Source: Metabacillus rhizolycopersici (GTDB taxonomy: Bacteria > Bacillota > Bacilli > Bacillales > Bacillaceae). From it: a stretch of 26,599 bases of DNA. The notes beneath the pieces are model-generated. The model did not search any database. It was not told where the DNA came from and saw only the letters and a program-made list of their open reading frames with translations. Both the position numbers and the translations under genes were made by a program. Numbering within the stretch: the stretch's first letter is position 1; each line of letters begins with the position of its first letter. Shown here piece by piece: positions 1 through 9,206 of the stretch. Location: the NCBI RefSeq assembly GCF_020075705.1, contig NZ_JAIQUM010000069.1:1-26599 (forward strand), given 5' to 3'.

Positions 1-125
1 GACTTCAAGATTCGAGAGAAGCAAAGAAGATAAGTGGGAGATAACTGCCCGTAAAGATCCGATAAGTCTCGCTAACCATCAGTGGGGGATGCAGAAAACC
101 CCCACTGATGGAAGTCTCACTTTAT
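1..125 (+). repeat. R2a: compound, truncated intergenic repeat of family R2
   Basis: The window opens inside a copy of repeat family R2. The diagnostic right end is present: GATGGAAGTCTCACTTTAT at 107-125, matching the ends of copies at 12450-12557 and 16996-17099. It contains a perfect 13-bp hairpin (76-88 with 99-111, 10-nt loop). The stretch 50-73 (CGTAAAGATCC..., ending TCTCGCT) resembles sequence just outside the right end of the 12450 copy, so this may be two fused copies. No T-run follows the hairpin, so it is not a standard terminator. Nothing in bases 1-25 could be assigned to a gene. Confidence 0.6.
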
Positions 126-144
126 AAGTTTTGGCTTCGAGAAT

Positions 145-322
145 TGTCTAGCGCAAGCGTCCGGCCCCGAAGCACAGGACGTGCAAGTGCAGTCAATGCG
201 ACAGGACGTCGCGTTCTTGACTGCCTCTTGGGTCTAAGCCACTCAGGAAATGAAGGCAGAGAACACCTTCTATTCCTGAGCGTCTTATTTGCCCGAGGCT
301 GAACAAGGCGCTTGCGCTTTTC
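145..322 (+). repeat. R1a: long copy of intergenic repeat family R1
   Basis: This is a full-length member of repeat family R1. It is bounded by a perfect 10-bp inverted repeat, AGCGCAAGCG at 150-159 and CGCTTGCGCT at 309-318, followed by TTTT. Inside are two further hairpins: GCAGTCAA/TTGACTGC (189-196/217-224, with a nested GCGAC/GTCGC), and a 16-nt arm pair at 242-257/265-280 with a 7-nt loop and 13 of 16 positions paired. The whole folds as a branched, cloverleaf-like structure. Open frames running through it are not believed to be genes. Confidence 0.8.
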
Positions 323-370
323 TTAGCGTAAAGAACATTATTAATCCAAATAACTGTGACCCCCATATCT

Positions 371-399
371 ATAACAAGAAATAAAAAGTGTGGTATGAT
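371..399 (+). promoter_or_regulatory. Probable sigma-A promoter for rluB
   Basis: An extended -10 element, TG-G-TATGAT, has its hexamer at 394-399. A weak -35 (ATAACA, 371-376) lies 17 nt upstream. This would give a leader of about 100 nt before rluB. The call rests on motif matching by eye. Confidence 0.45.
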
Positions 400-505
400 G
401 GATAAGCACAATTTGATGGTTATATTAAGCCTTTTGCGCTTATTCTGATTGTCGAAACTTGTGAAAATAGTTAGAAAGCAGTAATATGTTAACGAGGTGA
501 ACGAA

Positions 506-1231
506 ATGGAACGCTTACAAAAAGTGATTGCTCATGCTGGTATCGCATCAAGGAGAAAAGCAGAGCAGTTAATACTAGAAGGTAAAGTAAAAGTGAACGG
601 AAAAGTAGTTAAGGAACTCGGAATAAAGGTTGGAGAAAAAGACCGAGTTGAGGTTGAAGGTGTACCGCTAGAACGTGAAGAACCTGTTTATTTATTATTG
701 TATAAACCAACAGGTGTTATTTCAGCTGCAAAAGATGATAAAGGTAGAAAAGTTGTAACAGACTTTTTTCCATATATTAAACAGCGAATTTATCCTGTCG
801 GTAGACTTGATTATGATACATCTGGAATTCTGCTCCTTACGAATGATGGAGAATTTGCAAACAGCCTTATGCATCCACGCTATGAGGTTGAAAAAACATA
901 TGTAGCGAAAGTAAAAGGAATCCCTATTCGCGAGAAAGTGAGACTACTTGAAAAAGGTGTTCAACTTGAGGATGGAAAAACAGCTCCTGCAAATGTAAAG
1001 GTATTATCTGTTGACAAGAAAAAGAATACTAGCATAATCGAACTGAAAATTCATGAAGGTCGTAATCGTCAAGTTAGACGTATGCTAGAGGCGATTGGGC
1101 ATCCTGTTCAAAAGCTTAAAAGAGAACAATATGCGTTTTTAGATTTAAAAGGACTTGTTACTGGTGATTCAAGAGAGCTAACACCACATGAGGTCAAACA
1201 GCTTCGCTCCCTAACACTACATGGCAAATAA
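506..1231 (+). CDS. rluB: Pseudouridine synthase RluB (23S rRNA, RsuA/RluB family)
   Basis: This 241-residue enzyme isomerises a uridine to pseudouridine in 23S rRNA. Residues 1-55 form an S4 RNA-binding domain. The RsuA/RluB-type catalytic domain follows, with the signature GRLDYDTSGILLLTNDG and the catalytic aspartate at about residue 102. Near the C-terminus is the conserved EGRNRQVRRM segment. The sequence is strongly similar to B. subtilis RluB (YpuL) as remembered. A GTG at 497 would extend it by three codons, but the Shine-Dalgarno GAGGTG (494-499) sits at the right distance only from the ATG at 506, and the family usually starts MERLQK. The gene stands directly upstream of the res cluster, as in B. 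subtilis; resA probably has its own promoter. E. coli RluB modifies U2605; the exact target here is inferred from the family. Confidence 0.95.
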   Translation: MERLQKVIAHAGIASRRKAEQLILEGKVKVNGKVVKELGIKVGEKDRVEVEGVPLEREEPVYLLLYKPTGVISAAKDDKGRKVVTDFFPYIKQRIYPVGRLDYDTSGILLLTNDGEFANSLMHPRYEVEKTYVAKVKGIPIREKVRLLEKGVQLEDGKTAPANVKVLSVDKKKNTSIIELKIHEGRNRQVRRMLEAIGHPVQKLKREQYAFLDLKGLVTGDSRELTPHEVKQLRSLTLHGK

Positions 1232-1266
1232 GGTATGTAAGTTTCACATAAACTTCAATAAATTGT

Positions 1267-1296
1267 TCGAACCATCTAAAAAGATAGTGATATAAT
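1267..1296 (+). promoter_or_regulatory. Probable resA promoter (extended -10)
   Basis: A perfect TATAAT (1291-1296) is preceded by TG at 1288-1289, giving an extended -10. The best -35 (TCGAAC, 1267-1272, 18-nt spacer) is weak, as expected for a promoter helped by an activator. In B. subtilis the resA promoter is activated by ResD, encoded downstream. No ResD box could be defined here by eye. Confidence 0.5.
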
Positions 1297-1330
1297 GATT
1301 TTGAATATTTAAAAAATGGGGAATTTGTAA

Positions 1331-1852
1331 ATGAAGAAAAAACGTTTACTAATGCGCTCTATTATATTATCTGTTCTAATTGGTGCGTTAGGATATACTT
1401 TATATTCGAATTTCGTTGTGAGTAAAGAGAAAGTGAAAATCGGCAGTGTGGCACCTGATTTTTTATTAAAGGATTTAGAGGGAAACGAGCATCAGCTTTC
1501 TGATTATAAAGGCAAAGGAGTCTTTTTAAACTTCTGGGGAACTTGGTGCGAACCTTGTGAACGTGAAATGCCTTATATGGAAAATCAGTACAAGTATTAT
1601 AAATCACAAGGTGTGGAAGTACTAGCGGTGAATATTGCTGAATCTAACATCGCAGTTGAAAGTTTTGCAAATAAGCATGATTTATCTTTCCCGATCGTCC
1701 TAGATAAAGATCGACAAGTATTAAATGCATACGGAGTAGGTCCACTTCCAACCACCTTTCTAATTAATCCTGATGGAAAAGTTGAATTTATTACATCAGG
1801 ATCGTTAACAGAGAGAATGGTAAGAGATTATATGGAACAGATAAAACCTTAA
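1331..1852 (+). CDS. resA: Thiol-disulfide oxidoreductase ResA (cytochrome c maturation)
   Basis: ResA is a 173-residue membrane-anchored thioredoxin-like protein. It acts on the outer face of the membrane, reducing the CXXCH disulfide of apocytochrome c so that ResB/ResC can attach haem. Residues about 7-26 form an uncleaved signal anchor (basic [10 protein letters not shown] followed by a hydrophobic stretch). The redox motif WCEPC gives active-site cysteines 73 and 76. The cis-Pro loop is seen as GPLPTTFLI. Length and motif match B. subtilis ResA. A GGGG ribosome site lies 9 nt before the ATG. resB starts 16 nt downstream, so the two are co-transcribed. Confidence 0.95.
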   Translation: MKKKRLLMRSIILSVLIGALGYTLYSNFVVSKEKVKIGSVAPDFLLKDLEGNEHQLSDYKGKGVFLNFWGTWCEPCEREMPYMENQYKYYKSQGVEVLAVNIAESNIAVESFANKHDLSFPIVLDKDRQVLNAYGVGPLPTTFLINPDGKVEFITSGSLTERMVRDYMEQIKP

Positions 1853-1868
1853 ATGGGGAGATTTCGGC

Positions 1869-3491
1869 ATGGATAAGATACAATGTGAGTGTGGCCATTT
1901 AAATCCAATTGGAACACATTTGTGTGAATCATGTGGAAATCCGATAGGGGATAGTGAGAAAAAAGAACCTAAAAAACTATTGGATATGAAATATGAAGGA
2001 ACTGCTCGTCGCTCTCAAACTTATAGAAAAACATTTATTGATAAAATATGGAACTTTTTTTCATCAGTTAAAGTTGGGGTTTGGATCATTGTTATCCTCT
2101 TAATTGCATCTGCCTTAGGAACAGTTTTTCCACAGGAAATGTACATACCAAAGACTGTTACACCTAGTGAATTTTACCGCGATGAATATGGAATTCTTGG
2201 TCAATTGTATTATGAATTAGGTTTTCATAATTTATATGGTTCTTGGTGGTACATGATTTTAGTAGCTTCATTAGGTATTTCATTAGTCATTGCAAGTTTG
2301 GATCGATTTGTACCATTATACCGCGTTTTGAAAAAACAAGGTGTCACTAGACATGATTCATTTATGAAACGTCAAAGGTTATATAGCTCGACTAAAACGA
2401 ATGATTTGAACCTAGATAAATTAAAAGATCGATTCGTCACACGTCGTTATAAAGTGAAGGTAGAAAACGGGAATTTATTAGCGGAAAAAGGTCGTTTTTC
2501 TAGATGGGGTCCATATGTTAATCACTGTGGACTTATTATCTTCTTAATCGGAGCGATGCTGCGATTTGTACCTGGAATGTATGTTGATGAAGTACTCTGG
2601 GTAAGAGAAGGAGAGACAGTAGGTATTCCAGGGACAGAGGGACAGTATTATTTAGAAAATAAAAAATTCACGATGGAAGTTTACGATAAAGATATGGAAA
2701 ATGAAGTCTTTGAAAATGCTATTTCCCGTGTAGGGGATGGTAGTATCGTTAAAAACTTCCAATCAGATGTTGTTCTATATGAAAGAAAAGGCGAATTTCT
2801 TCACGGCGAAGAACCTGACCTCAAAGAAGTAAAGCCTGCGGAAATACGAGTAAACGAACCATTAAAATTTGAATCGTTTTCACTTTATCAAGTAGATTAT
2901 AAGCTAAATGAATTAAATAAAATGACATTTAATCTAATAGATAAGGAAACAGAAGAAAGTCATGGTCAAATAATCGTGGATCTTCAAAATCCACAAACGG
3001 CTTATGATTTGGGAAATGGTTATAAAGTAGAAGTAGCTACATATTTACCTGACTTTTTCTTTAATGATGATGGAATCCCAATAACTAAGACGAACATTCC
3101 AAACAATCCAGCATTTGTCTTTAAAATGATTACACCAGAAACGCCTGAAGGTGAAACGAGTTTTGTCGCTATTCAACAAACGATTGAGGCCGCTGGGGAA
3201 AATAAATTCAAAATGAAATTTGAAAGTGTTGAAACGAAAAATTTAACGGCCTTAACTGTTAGAAAAGATTTAACGCTTTGGATTTTAGGTATCGGTGGTG
3301 CAATCTTTATGATTGGCGTCATTCAAGGAATGTATTGGAATCATCGTCGAGTTTGGATAAAACATAATGAGGGTGAAGTTTTAATTGCTGGTCACACAAA
3401 CAAAAACTACTATGCATTGGCGCAGGAGATTAAAATTCTCTTGGAAGGTACGTCACTGACATTGCCTGAAGACCAAAAGGAAAGAAAGTAA
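1869..3491 (+). CDS. resB: Cytochrome c biogenesis protein ResB (Ccs1)
   Basis: ResB is a 540-residue membrane protein of the system II haem-attachment complex, partnering ResC to carry haem outward and ligate it to apocytochrome c. The N-terminus carries a small zinc-ribbon-like motif (Cys 6, 8, 19 and 22), as in B. subtilis ResB. Hydrophobic segments lie near residues 67-90, 125-147 and 215-235. A large extracytoplasmic domain follows, then a last membrane helix around residue 460. The ATG is preceded by GGGGAG. The resB-resC interval is 147 nt and holds a degenerate R1 repeat, unlike the tight spacing of resA-resB. Confidence 0.95.
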   Translation: MDKIQCECGHLNPIGTHLCESCGNPIGDSEKKEPKKLLDMKYEGTARRSQTYRKTFIDKIWNFFSSVKVGVWIIVILLIASALGTVFPQEMYIPKTVTPSEFYRDEYGILGQLYYELGFHNLYGSWWYMILVASLGISLVIASLDRFVPLYRVLKKQGVTRHDSFMKRQRLYSSTKTNDLNLDKLKDRFVTRRYKVKVENGNLLAEKGRFSRWGPYVNHCGLIIFLIGAMLRFVPGMYVDEVLWVREGETVGIPGTEGQYYLENKKFTMEVYDKDMENEVFENAISRVGDGSIVKNFQSDVVLYERKGEFLHGEEPDLKEVKPAEIRVNEPLKFESFSLYQVDYKLNELNKMTFNLIDKETEESHGQIIVDLQNPQTAYDLGNGYKVEVATYLPDFFFNDDGIPITKTNIPNNPAFVFKMITPETPEGETSFVAIQQTIEAAGENKFKMKFESVETKNLTALTVRKDLTLWILGIGGAIFMIGVIQGMYWNHRRVWIKHNEGEVLIAGHTNKNYYALAQEIKILLEGTSLTLPEDQKERK

Positions 3492-3514
3492 TTTTTTTGT
3501 GGACAAGTAAATTT

Positions 3515-3620
3515 ATTTTTGACTTAACTTCGTGTCTAGCGCAAGAGATATGACTTCTTGTTTATTACTGCCATCTAGCTGTCATTTTACCTAGAGGTTG
3601 TACAAGGCGCTAACGCATTT
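3515..3620 (+). repeat. R1b: degenerate copy of repeat R1 inside the res cluster
   Basis: The left end matches the R1 leader (TTTTTGACTTA... then TCTAGCGCAAG at 3535-3545). The right end matches AAGGCGCT-ACGC at 3604-3615. The terminal inverted repeat is still partly paired, but the interior is shortened and diverged. The copy ends 4 nt before the ribosome site of resC, so it is transcribed in the resABC message. Confidence 0.6.
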
Positions 3621-3638
3621 CATTAAGGAGGGGAAATC

Positions 3639-4814
3639 GTGGCGGCAATTAGTAGTACATTATTAGAAATTGCTTTTATTTTATATTTAATTGCCATTTT
3701 TCTATTTAGTGGTTCAATTCGCGATAAGCGGAGCAAGTCACTTCAAATGAGCAAATGGACGAAGCTGGCAATTGCTACAACGATTATCGGCTTTGCTTCA
3801 CAGCTAGGCTACTTTATTACTAGATGGATTGCATCTGGACACGCACCGGTTAGTAATTTGTACGAGTTTACGACAGCATTTGGTATGATGATGGTTCTTG
3901 CTTTCATTATTTTATTTTTTATTTATAAGGTTGCCATATTAGGGTTGTTTACATTGCCTATTGTTATCCTTATCATTGCTTATGGAAGTATGTTCCCAAC
4001 AGACATTAGCCCACTTATTCCGTCACTACAGAGTCACTGGCTATACATACACGTAACAACTGCAGCGTTAGGTCAAGCTATTTTGTCAATAAGTGCTATT
4101 GCTGGTATTATTCATCTTGTTGCTGTTGTTGATCAGAAGAAACAAACGAAAAAAACATTTTGGTTAGAAGTAATCATGTATGTTCTTATTGTTACCATTG
4201 GTTTTATTACAATTACGAGCGTATTCAAAGGAATTGGATATGAAGCGGAATTTAATTGGATTGATAAAAATGACCAAGAGGTAGTTATGACATATCATTT
4301 GCCTGCTTTAGTTGGACCTAATGATGGGGTATTACTTACTGATGGGAAATTTAAGCCGATTCTAGAGCTTCCAGCTATCATTGCCGCGAGTAAGCTAAAT
4401 ACAGTCATTTGGGCAACACTCGTTGGTTCGATTCTTTATGGGTTACTCAGATTAATCTTCCGAAAGCGTATTTCTGCGTTAATTCATCCTCTTACGAAAA
4501 ACGTTAACCTTGATCTTGTCGACGAGATCGGGTATCGTTCCGTTGCGATTGGGTTCCCGGTATTTACGCTTGGGGCGCTAATCTTTGCGATGATTTGGGC
4601 GCAAATTGCGTGGACCCGATTTTGGGGCTGGGATCCAAAGGAAGTTTGGGCGCTTATTACGTGGTTATTTTATGCTGCATATTTGCATCTCCGTCTTTCT
4701 AAAGGCTGGCATGGTGAAAAATCTGCATGGCTTGCAGTAATCGGTTTTGCGATCATTATGTTTAACTTAATATTTGTTAATTTAGTCATCGCAGGCCTGC
4801 ACTCTTATGCATAA
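3639..4814 (+). CDS. resC: Cytochrome c biogenesis protein ResC (CcsB/CcsA-type, WWD family)
   Basis: ResC is a 391-residue polytopic membrane protein of system II cytochrome c maturation. It forms the haem-handling complex with ResB. The diagnostic tryptophan-rich WWD segment is present near the C-terminus (residues about 328-345, core [14 protein letters not shown]). Around it are several membrane helices and the histidines expected for haem ligation. The start is GTG at 3639, set by a strong AAGGAGGGG (3625-3633). The length is typical for the Bacillus family. It follows an R1 repeat and is followed by two more repeat fragments before resD. Confidence 0.95.
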   Translation: MAAISSTLLEIAFILYLIAIFLFSGSIRDKRSKSLQMSKWTKLAIATTIIGFASQLGYFITRWIASGHAPVSNLYEFTTAFGMMMVLAFIILFFIYKVAILGLFTLPIVILIIAYGSMFPTDISPLIPSLQSHWLYIHVTTAALGQAILSISAIAGIIHLVAVVDQKKQTKKTFWLEVIMYVLIVTIGFITITSVFKGIGYEAEFNWIDKNDQEVVMTYHLPALVGPNDGVLLTDGKFKPILELPAIIAASKLNTVIWATLVGSILYGLLRLIFRKRISALIHPLTKNVNLDLVDEIGYRSVAIGFPVFTLGALIFAMIWAQIAWTRFWGWDPKEVWALITWLFYAAYLHLRLSKGWHGEKSAWLAVIGFAIIMFNLIFVNLVIAGLHSYA

Positions 4815-4861
4815 ATAAATATTGGATGATAATTTGAAATCTTATTCGTAAAGGACAGTAT

Positions 4862-4915
4862 AACCCCCCACCTGAAGATTTAGTTGGCAACTAAGAAGAG
4901 GGCAGGGGGTGATAA
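4862..4915 (+). repeat. R2b: left-half fragment of repeat R2
   Basis: The segment aligns with the left half of the R2 copy at 12450-12557: the same order of CAGTA, CCCCCACCT, an AAG-rich middle and a GGGGG arm. It lacks the GATGGAAGTCTCGCTTTAT right end. It contains the near-palindrome TTAGTTGGCAACTAA. C-rich and G-rich arms can pair. It lies between resC and resD. Confidence 0.5.
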
Positions 4916-4928
4916 AACACCTTAGATA

Positions 4929-4976
4929 CATAAGCGTCTTATACTAGTCGAATTTGATCGAGGCGCTTCCGCATTT
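4929..4976 (+). repeat. R1c: right-end fragment of repeat R1
   Basis: AAGCGTCTTAT at the start and GATCGAGGCGCTTCCGC near the end match the 3' end of the long R1 copies, in the same orientation. The left inverted-repeat arm and internal hairpins are missing. It ends just before the AAGGAGGG ribosome site of resD. Confidence 0.55.
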
Positions 4977-4993
4977 CAAAAGGAGGGCTCATA

Positions 4994-5716
4994 ATGGAAG
5001 AAAATCTATTTGCAAAAATTTTAGTTGTTGATGATGAAGAGCGCATCCGTCGCCTGTTACGTATGTATTTAGAGAGAGAAAATTATGAGATAGATGAAGC
5101 AGAAGATGGTGACGCGGCTTTAGAACTTGGCTTAAATAATGAATATGATCTTATTTTGTTAGATATTATGATGCCAGGTATTGATGGAATCGAGGTTTGT
5201 AAGCAGATTCGAGAGAAAAAGGCTACCCCGATTATTATGCTTACAGCAAAAGGGGAGGAAGCAAATCGAGTTCAAGGGTTTGAAGTTGGAACAGATGATT
5301 ATATTGTAAAGCCATTTAGCCCTAGAGAAGTTGTTTTGCGTGTAAAGGCATTGCTAAGAAGAGCGTCACAGACATCATATTTAAAGACAGATACGAAAAC
5401 TAAAAATGTGATCGTTTTTCCTCATCTGTCAATTGATCACGATGCACATCGTGTGACAGCTAATGGTAAAGATGTTAGTTTAACACCGAAAGAATATGAG
5501 CTACTCTATTTTTTAGCTAAAACACCTGATAAAGTTTATGATCGTGAGAAGCTTTTGAAAGAAGTATGGCAATATGAATTTTTTGGAGATTTACGGACAG
5601 TTGATACACATGTGAAACGACTTCGTGAAAAATTAAGCAAAGTATCACCAGAAGCAGCCAAAATGATTGTAACGGTTTGGGGAGTAGGTTACAAATTTGA
5701 GGTTAATAATGCATGA
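4994..5716 (+). CDS. resD: Response regulator ResD (OmpR/PhoB family)
   Basis: ResD is a 240-residue two-component regulator that controls aerobic and anaerobic respiration genes in Bacillus, including resA. The receiver domain (residues 5-118) shows the acidic pair Asp13/Asp14, phospho-acceptor Asp57 in LLDIMMPG, Thr84 and Lys106 in KPF. The C-terminal winged-helix DNA-binding domain (about 140-236) shows LTPKEYELL and [20 protein letters not shown] precedes the ATG. The stop overlaps the start of resE (ATGA), so the pair is translationally coupled. Identity as ResD rather than another OmpR-type regulator rests on the resABC-resE context and on similarity to the remembered B. subtilis sequence. 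Confidence 0.95.
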   Translation: MEENLFAKILVVDDEERIRRLLRMYLERENYEIDEAEDGDAALELGLNNEYDLILLDIMMPGIDGIEVCKQIREKKATPIIMLTAKGEEANRVQGFEVGTDDYIVKPFSPREVVLRVKALLRRASQTSYLKTDTKTKNVIVFPHLSIDHDAHRVTANGKDVSLTPKEYELLYFLAKTPDKVYDREKLLKEVWQYEFFGDLRTVDTHVKRLREKLSKVSPEAAKMIVTVWGVGYKFEVNNA

Positions 5717-7509
5717 TGCTTTGGAGAAGTGTTGTAGTAAAAGTTTGGGGAACGATTATCATACTCGTTTCCTTTGTCTTATTAGTACTGACAATCTTGA
5801 TGCTAGAGTTTATTGAAAACTACCAAGTAGATGAGGCTGAGAAAGAACTTACACAGCTTGCAAATAAAGTGTCTACTATCATGGAAGCTCATGAAGATCA
5901 ATCAATTGCTAGATCAATTACATGGGAATTAACAGATGAATTAACCCATATCCTTATTGTAAAAGATAAGGATACATATTGGAATTCCCCTAATGAATCT
6001 AATGATATTCCGCATTTAAATATTGAGGATATTGCGAAAGACCCTGTTCTTGAAAGCGTGTTAGAAAAGGATCAAAAAATAAGTAAACGGACAAATTTAG
6101 CCAATCCAACTAAGCAAATAGCAAATGCCGAAGATGCGGTTTTAATTGTTGGCGTGCCGTACAAAGTCTCTGAATTTGAAAATGGTGCTGTTTTTATTTC
6201 ACAATCGCTACTATCTGTTCGTGAAACAACAAAACTGACAACAAACTACATCATATTAGCTGCGGGTATTGCAATCGTATTAACAACAATATTTGCTTTC
6301 TTTTTATCTACGAGAATAACGTATCCATTGAGGAAAATGAAAGAGGTCGCCCAAGAATTAGCGAGAGGGAAATTCGAGACGAAAGTTCCGATTATGTCAC
6401 AGGACGAAATTGGAGATCTTGGGATTGCCTTTAATCAAATGGGAAAGCAATTGACGTTCCATATAAATGCATTAAATCAAGAAAAGGAAAATCTATCAAA
6501 TATTTTAAGCAGTATGGCAGATGGTGTTATTACGTGTAATATTAATGGTTCGATTTTAGTTACAAATCCTCCAGCTGAACGATTCCTACAGGCATGGAAG
6601 TATGAACAAGGAATCGATATGAGAATGAATGATGAATTACCACCAGAGGTAAAAAATTTATTTCAACATGTAGTGAAAACAGAAAAAGAACAAATGCTTG
6701 AGATTATGCTTCAAGGGAGAAGTTGGGTCGTGTTAATGAGCCCGTTGTATAATCAGTCCGATGTTAGAGGGGCAGTGGTTGTACTAAGAGATATGACTGA
6801 AGAGCGCCGCTTAGATAAGCTCCGCGATGACTTTATTGCTAATGTCAGTCATGAATTAAGAACACCTATTTCAATGCTGCAAGGTTATAGTGAAGCGATC
6901 GTTGATGATATTGCAAGCACAGATGAAGAAAAGAAAGAAATTGCTCAGGTCATTTACGATGAATCATTACGAATGGGACGTTTAGTCAATGAATTATTAG
7001 ATCTTGCAAGAATGGAAGCAGGGCACATTACTCTTAATCTTGAGGAGATTTCAGTTCCACAATTTATTGATAAAATTAATCGAAAGTTTCAAGGTTTAGC
7101 CAAAGAAAAGACGATTTCACTGCATTCAAATATTGATTTAAATGAATCACTTTATGTGTTAGACCCAGATCGTATCGAACAGGTTTTAACCAATTTAATT
7201 GATAATGCGATTCGACACACATCAGAACATGGCTCAGTGTTGATTTCTGTCGCAAGTAAAGAAAATGACTTAATGATCAAAATCCAAGATACCGGTAGCG
7301 GCATTCCTCAAGAGGATTTACCATTTGTATTTGAACGCTTTTATAAGGCTGATAAAGCTAGGACCCGAGGCAGAGCTGGAACAGGACTTGGCTTAGCGAT
7401 TGTAAAAAATATTGTAGAAGCGCATCAAGGAAAGATTCAAGTTCATAGCAAACTAGGAGAAGGAACAACATTTAGCATACTACTGTCACGAAAAGAATTA
7501 GATTCTTAA
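5713..7509 (+). CDS. resE: Sensor histidine kinase ResE
   Basis: ResE is the 598-residue membrane sensor kinase that phosphorylates ResD. Order of parts: membrane helix 1 (about 12-33), extracytoplasmic sensor region (34-175), helix 2 (178-199), HAMP (200-252), PAS (255-365) and HisKA, with phospho-acceptor His380 in NVSHELRTP. The ATPase domain has N-box Asn498, DTGSGIP (526-532), FERFYK (540-545) and GTGLGLA (557-563). The ATG at 5713 overlaps the resD stop. A second ATG at 5716 is possible, but GAGG at 5699-5702 fits 5713 slightly better. All catalytic motifs are intact. A strong terminator follows. Confidence 0.95.
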   Translation: MMLWRSVVVKVWGTIIILVSFVLLVLTILMLEFIENYQVDEAEKELTQLANKVSTIMEAHEDQSIARSITWELTDELTHILIVKDKDTYWNSPNESNDIPHLNIEDIAKDPVLESVLEKDQKISKRTNLANPTKQIANAEDAVLIVGVPYKVSEFENGAVFISQSLLSVRETTKLTTNYIILAAGIAIVLTTIFAFFLSTRITYPLRKMKEVAQELARGKFETKVPIMSQDEIGDLGIAFNQMGKQLTFHINALNQEKENLSNILSSMADGVITCNINGSILVTNPPAERFLQAWKYEQGIDMRMNDELPPEVKNLFQHVVKTEKEQMLEIMLQGRSWVVLMSPLYNQSDVRGAVVVLRDMTEERRLDKLRDDFIANVSHELRTPISMLQGYSEAIVDDIASTDEEKKEIAQVIYDESLRMGRLVNELLDLARMEAGHITLNLEEISVPQFIDKINRKFQGLAKEKTISLHSNIDLNESLYVLDPDRIEQVLTNLIDNAIRHTSEHGSVLISVASKENDLMIKIQDTGSGIPQEDLPFVFERFYKADKARTRGRAGTGLGLAIVKNIVEAHQGKIQVHSKLGEGTTFSILLSRKELDS

Positions 7510-7593
7510 TAAAATTGTCGGATAAACCAATTGATAACTGATTAATTGATACATAAATGACAACGGTTAGAAGTCTCGTCTTAACTGATGTTC

Positions 7594-7624
7594 AAAAGCC
7601 TATTCAGGGGAATAGGCTTTTTTC
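7594..7624 (+). terminator. Rho-independent terminator of the res cluster
   Basis: A perfect 11-bp stem (AAAAGCCTATT / AATAGGCTTTT) with a 6-nt loop is followed by a T-run. It lies 85 nt after resE and ends the resABCDE unit. Confidence 0.9.
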
Positions 7625-7805
7625 TCTGGTATGACGGATTTACCTGACCAAAAATAATACGAAATAATCACCTCTGATGGACATCACACTTCTTGTTAAT
7701 AAAGGTAAATGAAGATGTCTGTTGAATAATATATCAGTAGAAAATTGTTAGTGACTTAAATGATAGTATGTACTTTACTAGAAAATAGATTGGAGAGTGT
7801 CTCGA

Positions 7806-8390
7806 ATGAACTTATATACAAGAACCGGTGATAGCGGAAAAACTAGTTTAATTGGTGGGAGAGTGGATAAGGATCATTTACGTGTAGAAGCATATGGAAC
7901 GATTGATGAAGCAAATTCCTTTGTCGGTCAAGCGATGACGTTACTAACAGACTCAATCTTCGTAGATATTTATAACGAATTAGAGAAGATTCAACATGAA
8001 TTATTTGATTGTGGCGGCGATTTAGCTGTTGTAAAAGAAAAATATCCATATAAAACGACTGAAGAAATGGTTACATTTTTAGAAGAAAGAATCGATTATT
8101 ACGTTTTGGAGGCTCCTGAATTAGAGCGTTTCATCTTACCTGGAGGAAGTCCAGCCTCAGCAGCCATACATTTAGCAAGGACTGTTACTCGGAGAGCTGA
8201 AAGATGTACTGTAACGCTACAAAAAGAAATGGAAATTAATGATATCGTCTTAAAATACTTAAATCGTTTATCAGATTATTTTTTTGCAATTGCAAGAGTG
8301 ATTAATTTTCGCTTAGGGGTAAAAGATGTTGAGTACGAAAGAAGTGCGATCGTCTTTAAGAGCAAACAATCGAAAAACAAAAGTGAATGA
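7806..8390 (+). CDS. Cob(I)alamin adenosyltransferase, PduO type (YvqK-like)
   Basis: This 194-residue enzyme transfers the adenosyl group of ATP to cob(I)alamin, making coenzyme B12. PduO-family motifs are clear: YTRTGDSGKTSLIGG near the N-terminus (ATP binding), RVEAYGTIDEANSFVG, and LPGGSPASAAIHLARTVTRRAER in the second half. It matches B. subtilis YvqK as remembered. A GTG at 7797 would add three codons, but GGAG at 7792-7795 is spaced for the ATG at 7806. No other cobalamin-synthesis or B12-enzyme gene is visible nearby. The only related item is the B12-domain-like regulator 12 kb downstream, which seems to have lost its ligands. It probably serves salvaged B12. Confidence 0.9.
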   Translation: MNLYTRTGDSGKTSLIGGRVDKDHLRVEAYGTIDEANSFVGQAMTLLTDSIFVDIYNELEKIQHELFDCGGDLAVVKEKYPYKTTEEMVTFLEERIDYYVLEAPELERFILPGGSPASAAIHLARTVTRRAERCTVTLQKEMEINDIVLKYLNRLSDYFFAIARVINFRLGVKDVEYERSAIVFKSKQSKNKSE

Positions 8391-8501
8391 AGAATTGCCT
8401 TCGGATTGTTAGTTCTTAATTAAATGGACTAATTCTTTTACCGAAAATGATCATGGTTAAATCTAGTAACGATCGTACCTTTTTTGAAAGGGGCTAGACA
8501 A

Positions 8502-8879
8502 TTGCAAACAACTACAGTAAGGATGAAAAGTTCAACACCGATCTTCCGTAGCTTTGATGAAGAAAAAGCCAAACAATTTTACTGTGAGTTTTTAGGGTTT
8601 CATCTCGATTGGGAGCATCGATTTGAGGAAGGTATGCCATTATATATGCAACTATCACATGGTGATTTCTTGTTACACTTATCTGAACACCATGGTGATT
8701 GTTGTCCAGGTGCAACGATAAGAATTGAAGTAGATTCATTGACAACCTACTATACTAGTTTGCAATCGAAAAAATTCAACTATATGAACCCGGCTATTGA
8801 GACAACGCCATGGGGGACACTCGAAATGTGTGTCATTGATCCGTTTGGGAATAAGCTTATATTTTTTCAAGATAACTAA
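8502..8879 (+). CDS. Glyoxalase/bleomycin-resistance-fold (VOC superfamily) protein
   Basis: This small protein of about 125 residues has the paired beta-alpha-beta-beta-beta modules of the VOC superfamily. An N-terminal half (STPIFRSFDEEKAKQFYCEFLGF) is followed by a C-terminal half ending IDPFGNKLIFFQDN. Close relatives are annotated as glyoxalase-superfamily proteins or, loosely, bleomycin resistance proteins; the substrate is unknown, and resistance should not be assumed. The frame opens with TTG at 8484, but the GAAAGGGG ribosome site (8486-8493) is spaced for the TTG at 8502. The first ATG is at 8523. A terminator follows directly. Confidence 0.8.
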   Translation: MQTTTVRMKSSTPIFRSFDEEKAKQFYCEFLGFHLDWEHRFEEGMPLYMQLSHGDFLLHLSEHHGDCCPGATIRIEVDSLTTYYTSLQSKKFNYMNPAIETTPWGTLEMCVIDPFGNKLIFFQDN

Positions 8880-8896
8880 TTGTAAAGAATAACTTC

Positions 8897-8925
8897 CGGC
8901 TCACCGTAACGATGAGTCGTTTTTT
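8897..8925 (+). terminator. Rho-independent terminator after the VOC gene
   Basis: A short stem (CGGCTCA / TGAGTCG, one G-T pair) is followed by TTTTTT. It lies 18 nt after the stop codon. Confidence 0.75.
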
Positions 8926-8930
8926 ATCGT

Positions 8931-9061
8931 TTAGGAAACTATAAAATTCTTGTACTGTGGATAAGCGCACGCAAGCGTCCGGCCCCTCTAAGGTCTAGCC
9001 ACGCCTTCTATTCATGTGTGGCTTATGCCTGCCTTAGGCTGATCAAGGCGTTTGCGCTTTA
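8931..9061 (+). repeat. R1d: shortened copy of repeat R1 upstream of sigX
   Basis: The first 38 nt (8931-8968) match 10956-10993 of copy R1e with one difference. The copy then has GCAAGCGTCCGGCCCC and the 3' end TAGGCTGATCAAGGCG-TTGCGCTTT. Much of the interior is deleted. A remaining hairpin pairs AGCCAC (8997-9002) with GTGGCT (9018-9023). The outer arms AAGCGCA/TGCGCTT (8963-8969/9053-9059) pair. Confidence 0.75.
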
Positions 9062-9155
9062 GAAAATTTCCTTTCGAGATTATTTGTAAATATGCTAGAG
9101 TATAGATTAGTGCAATTATTACATTTAGGTTTCAATTATATGATCGTCAATAATA

Positions 9156-9181
9156 TGCAACTTTTTCGTCTTCCTTTCGAC
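9156..9181 (+). promoter_or_regulatory. Candidate ECF (SigX-type) autoregulatory promoter
   Basis: TGCAAC (9156-9161), a 16-nt spacer, then CGAC (9178-9181). This resembles the TGTAAC...CGAC consensus known for B. subtilis SigX, which transcribes its own operon. It would leave a short leader of about 20 nt before the sigX ATG. Confidence 0.5.
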
Positions 9182-9206
9182 TAAATAAAAGAATGGAGGG
9201 TCATTC

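Noticed and set aside
76..125. The strong R2a hairpin as a terminator of an upstream gene
   Set aside because: The stem is followed by GAAGTCTCACTTTATAAG rather than a T-run, and the same end recurs in other R2 copies.
108..302. A 64-codon open frame on the + strand
   Set aside because: It runs through the end of R2a and through R1a. A similar peptide (…VLDCLL…) appears at 10911-11108 because the repeat is the same DNA. No ribosome site.
150..318. Possible tRNA or other known structured RNA because R1a folds as a cloverleaf
   Set aside because: Too long, with no T-loop, anticodon arm or CCA-type end. It is a multi-copy repeat.
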